Virus record (IMG/VR): IMGVR_UViG_3300018049_000072
Span: 1 to 34,436 of that record
Source: a virus
Reading direction: 5' to 3' (one strand)
Length of the DNA stretch: 34,436 nt
Part shown: one piece after another, positions 31,818 to 34,436 of the stretch
How the letters are laid out: each line of letters begins with the position of its first letter
Numbering within the stretch: the first letter of the stretch is position 1
Program-made: the position numbers and the translations under genes
The notes under the pieces: generated by a model
What the model was told of the DNA's origin: nothing
Seen by the model: only the letters and a program-made list of their open reading frames with translations
Databases searched by the model: none

Positions 31818-34291
31818 CCTGCATTCCTCCGTGCCGCACTCTCTCTTTGTACATCAATTCGCTCCCGATTGGTAGCGTCTCGTTGCGCGGCTATGTCTTC
31901 TTGGCTCTCGATTCGTGCCGCATCCGTTGCTGCACGTTGTTGTAAATTCTGTAGCTGCACCATCAATTGAGCCTGATCCTCTTGTGCCTTACGCTGCAAA
32001 TCTTGCTGTTTGATGTTTAGTTCCTGCATACGAATTTGAACTAGCGGATCTGCCATCGGATCCTGACCCTGCGGCATCAAATCCGGTAGAATCTCTGCCA
32101 TGATCTTTTCCATCTGCATAGAAACAAGTTTTTCTAATTGAGCAGGATCCTGCATGTCTTGCTGCACTTTTTGTATTTGTTGCTGCGCTGCCATCGGGTC
32201 TATCGCTCCACTCTGCGCTGCCAACTCTGCTTGTCCAATAATCTGGTCAATCTCTGCCATGACCATGATACGAGCTTTCTGGGAAATGTGTTCCATAATG
32301 TGCGCGTAGAAAATACCCATGATCTGTGGTGAAGTCATAACAAGAGGTGTCTTCATGAACGCCAAGTGCAAACGAATATGCACCTCATGTTCCTGATCAG
32401 GGAACGTATTTAAGTTTTCACCCATCAACGCACGAGCGTTCTCAATTGCGGGGTCCATAGGCTGCGGCTGTGGAGGTGGTGGTAGCACCTCATCAATATT
32501 CTGAACCTCTAACGCTTGGTACATACGACGGTATGCAGCATGTAGATTATGCATCTCAGGGTTAGATTGCGCCAACTGCAACTGAGTCTGTGCTAGAGTA
32601 ACACGTTGCGCCATAGAGAAGATGTTAGGGTCACTAACAGGCAAAACATCAACACGTTCGTCAAAGTCTTGCGCCATAATCATACGGTTGCCGCCTTGGA
32701 CATCGTATGGATACTCTTGAGGCAGGTTGTCACGGAAAATTCGCGCTAGAATGCGGAATTCCTGCTTCTGTGAGTAGTGTAGGCGTTTGTGGATCGCGGA
32801 CATGACTTTCATGCCACGCTCTAGGAGAGCCACAGTGGTCCCTACAGGAGCCTGACCGTTGTTATCGGCAGTCTGTTGGTCAGCAATAGAAACAAAGCGT
32901 CTACCGCCCTCTATAAGGGCTCCTAGAAGCTGTGAGAGGGTCGCAGACGGCTCTTTGTATGGAAGCGGTTGAATCGCATCTCGTATGTTGCCCCCCGGAG
33001 CATCTATGTCCCGCCACTCACCCGGTTGTAAAGGTTCATCGTCATTACGGACCCTTACGCCCCTAGCCTTGAATCCTGCCGGGAGGTTGGCAAGAGTTCC
33101 TGCATCGATCAGTTGTCGGAGAATACTCGTTGCCGCACGACCAAGGCCACCAATCATGTGAATTAGACCAAAACCGTAGAAACCAAGACCCGGCATAAAC
33201 TTGTAATGCACAAAGTACTGCATCTTACGAGCTAGGTCAGTGTTCTCTTCGAAGTTGCGTCTAATAGACAGAATCTCCCCCGATCCTTCGTCAATACTGA
33301 CGATATACGGAAGAGCAATACCTGTAGGCTCACCATTAGGGGCCATGTCCTCAAAACCCTCTAGGTCGAGGTCAACATGCATCTCTAAAACTGTGTAGAT
33401 GTCATCGGTGTACGTTTTTGACGTACCCTGCAACTCGTCTACTTTATCACGAACAGGATCATCATCCTCATCTGTAGCACTTAACTCAACATCGCGATAA
33501 AAGCCCGAGACCTGCATTTTTCGGACTTCATTAGCATCCATCCGCAGTACATGGGTGACTCTAGAGGCAGTCTGTAAGTCAGATGCTGCATATGGAACAA
33601 CCAAGTCTTCTGCAGGGACAAATTGGGACACGGCTCGTTGTTTGGTCTCATCGAAGTACACCTTCTTAAAACAAGATCCCGACAACGGTAAATAGAACAA
33701 CAACTGATCCATATCAGGGTCGAACTCTTCCATCACCTCTGTGATCTGGTAGTTCATAAACTGTTTGACCCGCATCGCCTGATCTTCACGCGCTTGGTCT
33801 TGCAGCCCAATAACCTGTGTCTTAACAGGCCCACCTGACGGTAGTAGCTCTTTGTATGCCTGTGCTTGGAACTGTGTCGCACTTTCCGCAATCAGCGGAT
33901 GTGTGACTCCAGACGCACCTTCAAACGGTCTAGTGCGTTCCTCATACTTGACACCAAGCTGATCAAGACCTTTAGTATAAGTTTCTTCCCACTCACCACG
34001 AGAGTCCAAATCTTCTTCGTAAGAAGCTCGAAGCTCTGTCGAAATTTCTCCAAGATAACCTTCATCTAAATACTCCGCTAAGTTAGCATTGTGATCTATT
34101 TGTTGTGGTTGCTGCTCTTCCATAAAAGCTTCTGCCAAAGCCTGCACTAACGCACCGCCCTGCCCATCATCAATAACTTCTGCCCCGCCTGCAAAATCTT
34201 CAGGTACTGGCACAGACACATCTACCGATGCTTCTGTGGGCAACATGTCTTCAGGTGTGATTCCTGAATCTACAATAGGTGGCAACGCCAT
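31814..34291 (-). CDS. portal protein (P22-like type)
   Basis: The product is 825 residues. ATG at 34291 shares a base with the terminase TAA (TAATG). Residues 60-200 (EERTRPFEGASGVTHPLIAE, FQAQAYKELLPSGGPV, AMRVKQFMNYQITEV) and 200-560 (SCFKKVYFDETKQRAV, YKFMPGLGFYGFGLIHMIGG, ATSILRQLIDAGTLANLPAG, ALIEGGRRFVSIADQQTADN) are typical of large podovirus portals. The last 140 residues are Gln/Met-rich helix, matching the long barrel of P22 portal (P22 gp1 is 725). It forms the dodecameric DNA gate at one capsid vertex and is the docking site for terminase and gp4-like adaptor. Confidence 0.85.
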   Translation of the reverse strand: MALPPIVDSGITPEDMLPTEASVDVSVPVPEDFAGGAEVIDDGQGGALVQALAEAFMEEQQPQQIDHNANLAEYLDEGYLGEISTELRASYEEDLDSRGEWEETYTKGLDQLGVKYEERTRPFEGASGVTHPLIAESATQFQAQAYKELLPSGGPVKTQVIGLQDQAREDQAMRVKQFMNYQITEVMEEFDPDMDQLLFYLPLSGSCFKKVYFDETKQRAVSQFVPAEDLVVPYAASDLQTASRVTHVLRMDANEVRKMQVSGFYRDVELSATDEDDDPVRDKVDELQGTSKTYTDDIYTVLEMHVDLDLEGFEDMAPNGEPTGIALPYIVSIDEGSGEILSIRRNFEENTDLARKMQYFVHYKFMPGLGFYGFGLIHMIGGLGRAATSILRQLIDAGTLANLPAGFKARGVRVRNDDEPLQPGEWRDIDAPGGNIRDAIQPLPYKEPSATLSQLLGALIEGGRRFVSIADQQTADNNGQAPVGTTVALLERGMKVMSAIHKRLHYSQKQEFRILARIFRDNLPQEYPYDVQGGNRMIMAQDFDERVDVLPVSDPNIFSMAQRVTLAQTQLQLAQSNPEMHNLHAAYRRMYQALEVQNIDEVLPPPPQPQPMDPAIENARALMGENLNTFPDQEHEVHIRLHLAFMKTPLVMTSPQIMGIFYAHIMEHISQKARIMVMAEIDQIIGQAELAAQSGAIDPMAAQQQIQKVQQDMQDPAQLEKLVSMQMEKIMAEILPDLMPQGQDPMADPLVQIRMQELNIKQQDLQRKAQEDQAQLMVQLQNLQQRAATDAARIESQEDIAAQRDATNRERIDVQRESAARRNAG

Positions 34292-34436
34292 TAGTAATAC
34301 TCCCGTTTAGGACGGTATGTTAAGTCTTCGTCTTCCATCTCGTTATGAAGGGATATAAACCCTCCCTGCCGAAAACGCATCAGTGCTAGCGTCATACTAT
34401 CACAAAAGTCGTCATGATCGCCATTTGGAAATGATA
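34291..34436 (-). CDS. terL: terminase large subunit, C-terminal end (cut by window edge)
   Basis: The last 47 codons before the portal gene read SFPNGDHDDFCDSMTLALMR in frame, then a polar tail ending KREYY and TAA. The H-D-D-x3-D-S pattern is the final conserved part of the RNase H-like nuclease domain of TerL, which cuts concatemeric DNA during packaging. The rest of the gene, with its ATPase domain, lies beyond the right edge. The stop overlaps the portal ATG by one base, the classic terminase-portal coupling. Confidence 0.8.
   Translation of the reverse strand, partial: SFPNGDHDDFCDSMTLALMRFRQGGFISLHNEMEDEDLTYRPKREYY

Overview
The window is a nearly gap-free stretch of a tailed double-stranded DNA phage genome, very probably an uncultured marine phage with a P22-like short tail (podovirus type). 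The basis is the order on the minus strand: a TerL C-terminus with a DHDD/DSMTLAL motif, a P22-type portal, a lysis block, a GroES-like protein, scaffold, major capsid protein, two head-tail adaptors, large tail proteins, a gp10-like tail hub, and glycine/glutamine-rich ejection-type proteins. Many small proteins match families I remember from pelagic phage contigs (for example the GSGEKMRKPGSKGAP basic protein and the AISDRSG...EPKHPQL protein). Base composition looks intermediate by eye, so an AT-rich SAR11-type host is less likely, but the host cannot be named. No integrase, tRNA, CRISPR array or replication gene is visible, and both ends of the window cut through genes.

Layout, read in the direction of transcription (from 34436 down to 1). 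Packaging: TerL end and portal (34436-31814). Accessory and lysis block: a Pro/Gly-rich protein, a membrane protein, two holin-like membrane proteins with a 32-codon micro-ORF fused between them by stop/start overlaps, and an M15-type L-alanyl-D-glutamate peptidase (31817-29740). Small proteins: an EF-hand protein, a Cys-rich protein, a 70-aa helical protein and a GroES-like co-chaperonin (29730-28376). Head: scaffold, a 152-aa protein, a likely accessory head protein and an HK97-fold capsid protein (28365-25448). Interruption: a two-gene plus-strand cassette with an HNH nuclease (24857-25430) ending in a hairpin terminator. Neck and small virion genes (24694-20123) include gp4-like and other adaptors plus a possible spanin-like pair. 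Tail and fibres: a 1875-aa modular protein with a cupredoxin-like domain, fibre proteins, a 1615-aa propeller-like protein and the gp10-like hub (20122-4227). Ejection-type proteins follow (4177-1).

Most minus-strand genes are joined by TAATG or ATGA overlaps, or by a Shine-Dalgarno sequence lying on or near the preceding stop codon. This fits one long, translationally coupled late operon.

The least expected feature is a homologous insert of about 115-145 residues found in two otherwise unrelated neck/tail proteins (the adaptor at 20395-21372 and the gp10-like hub at 4481-7168). Both copies carry a dockerin/EF-hand-like loop region and a near-identical YIEDYMLPYM helix, with a 19-nt identical DNA core. 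It behaves like a mobile or duplicated in-frame domain. A third canonical EF-hand/dockerin loop lies in a small protein at 29386-29730.
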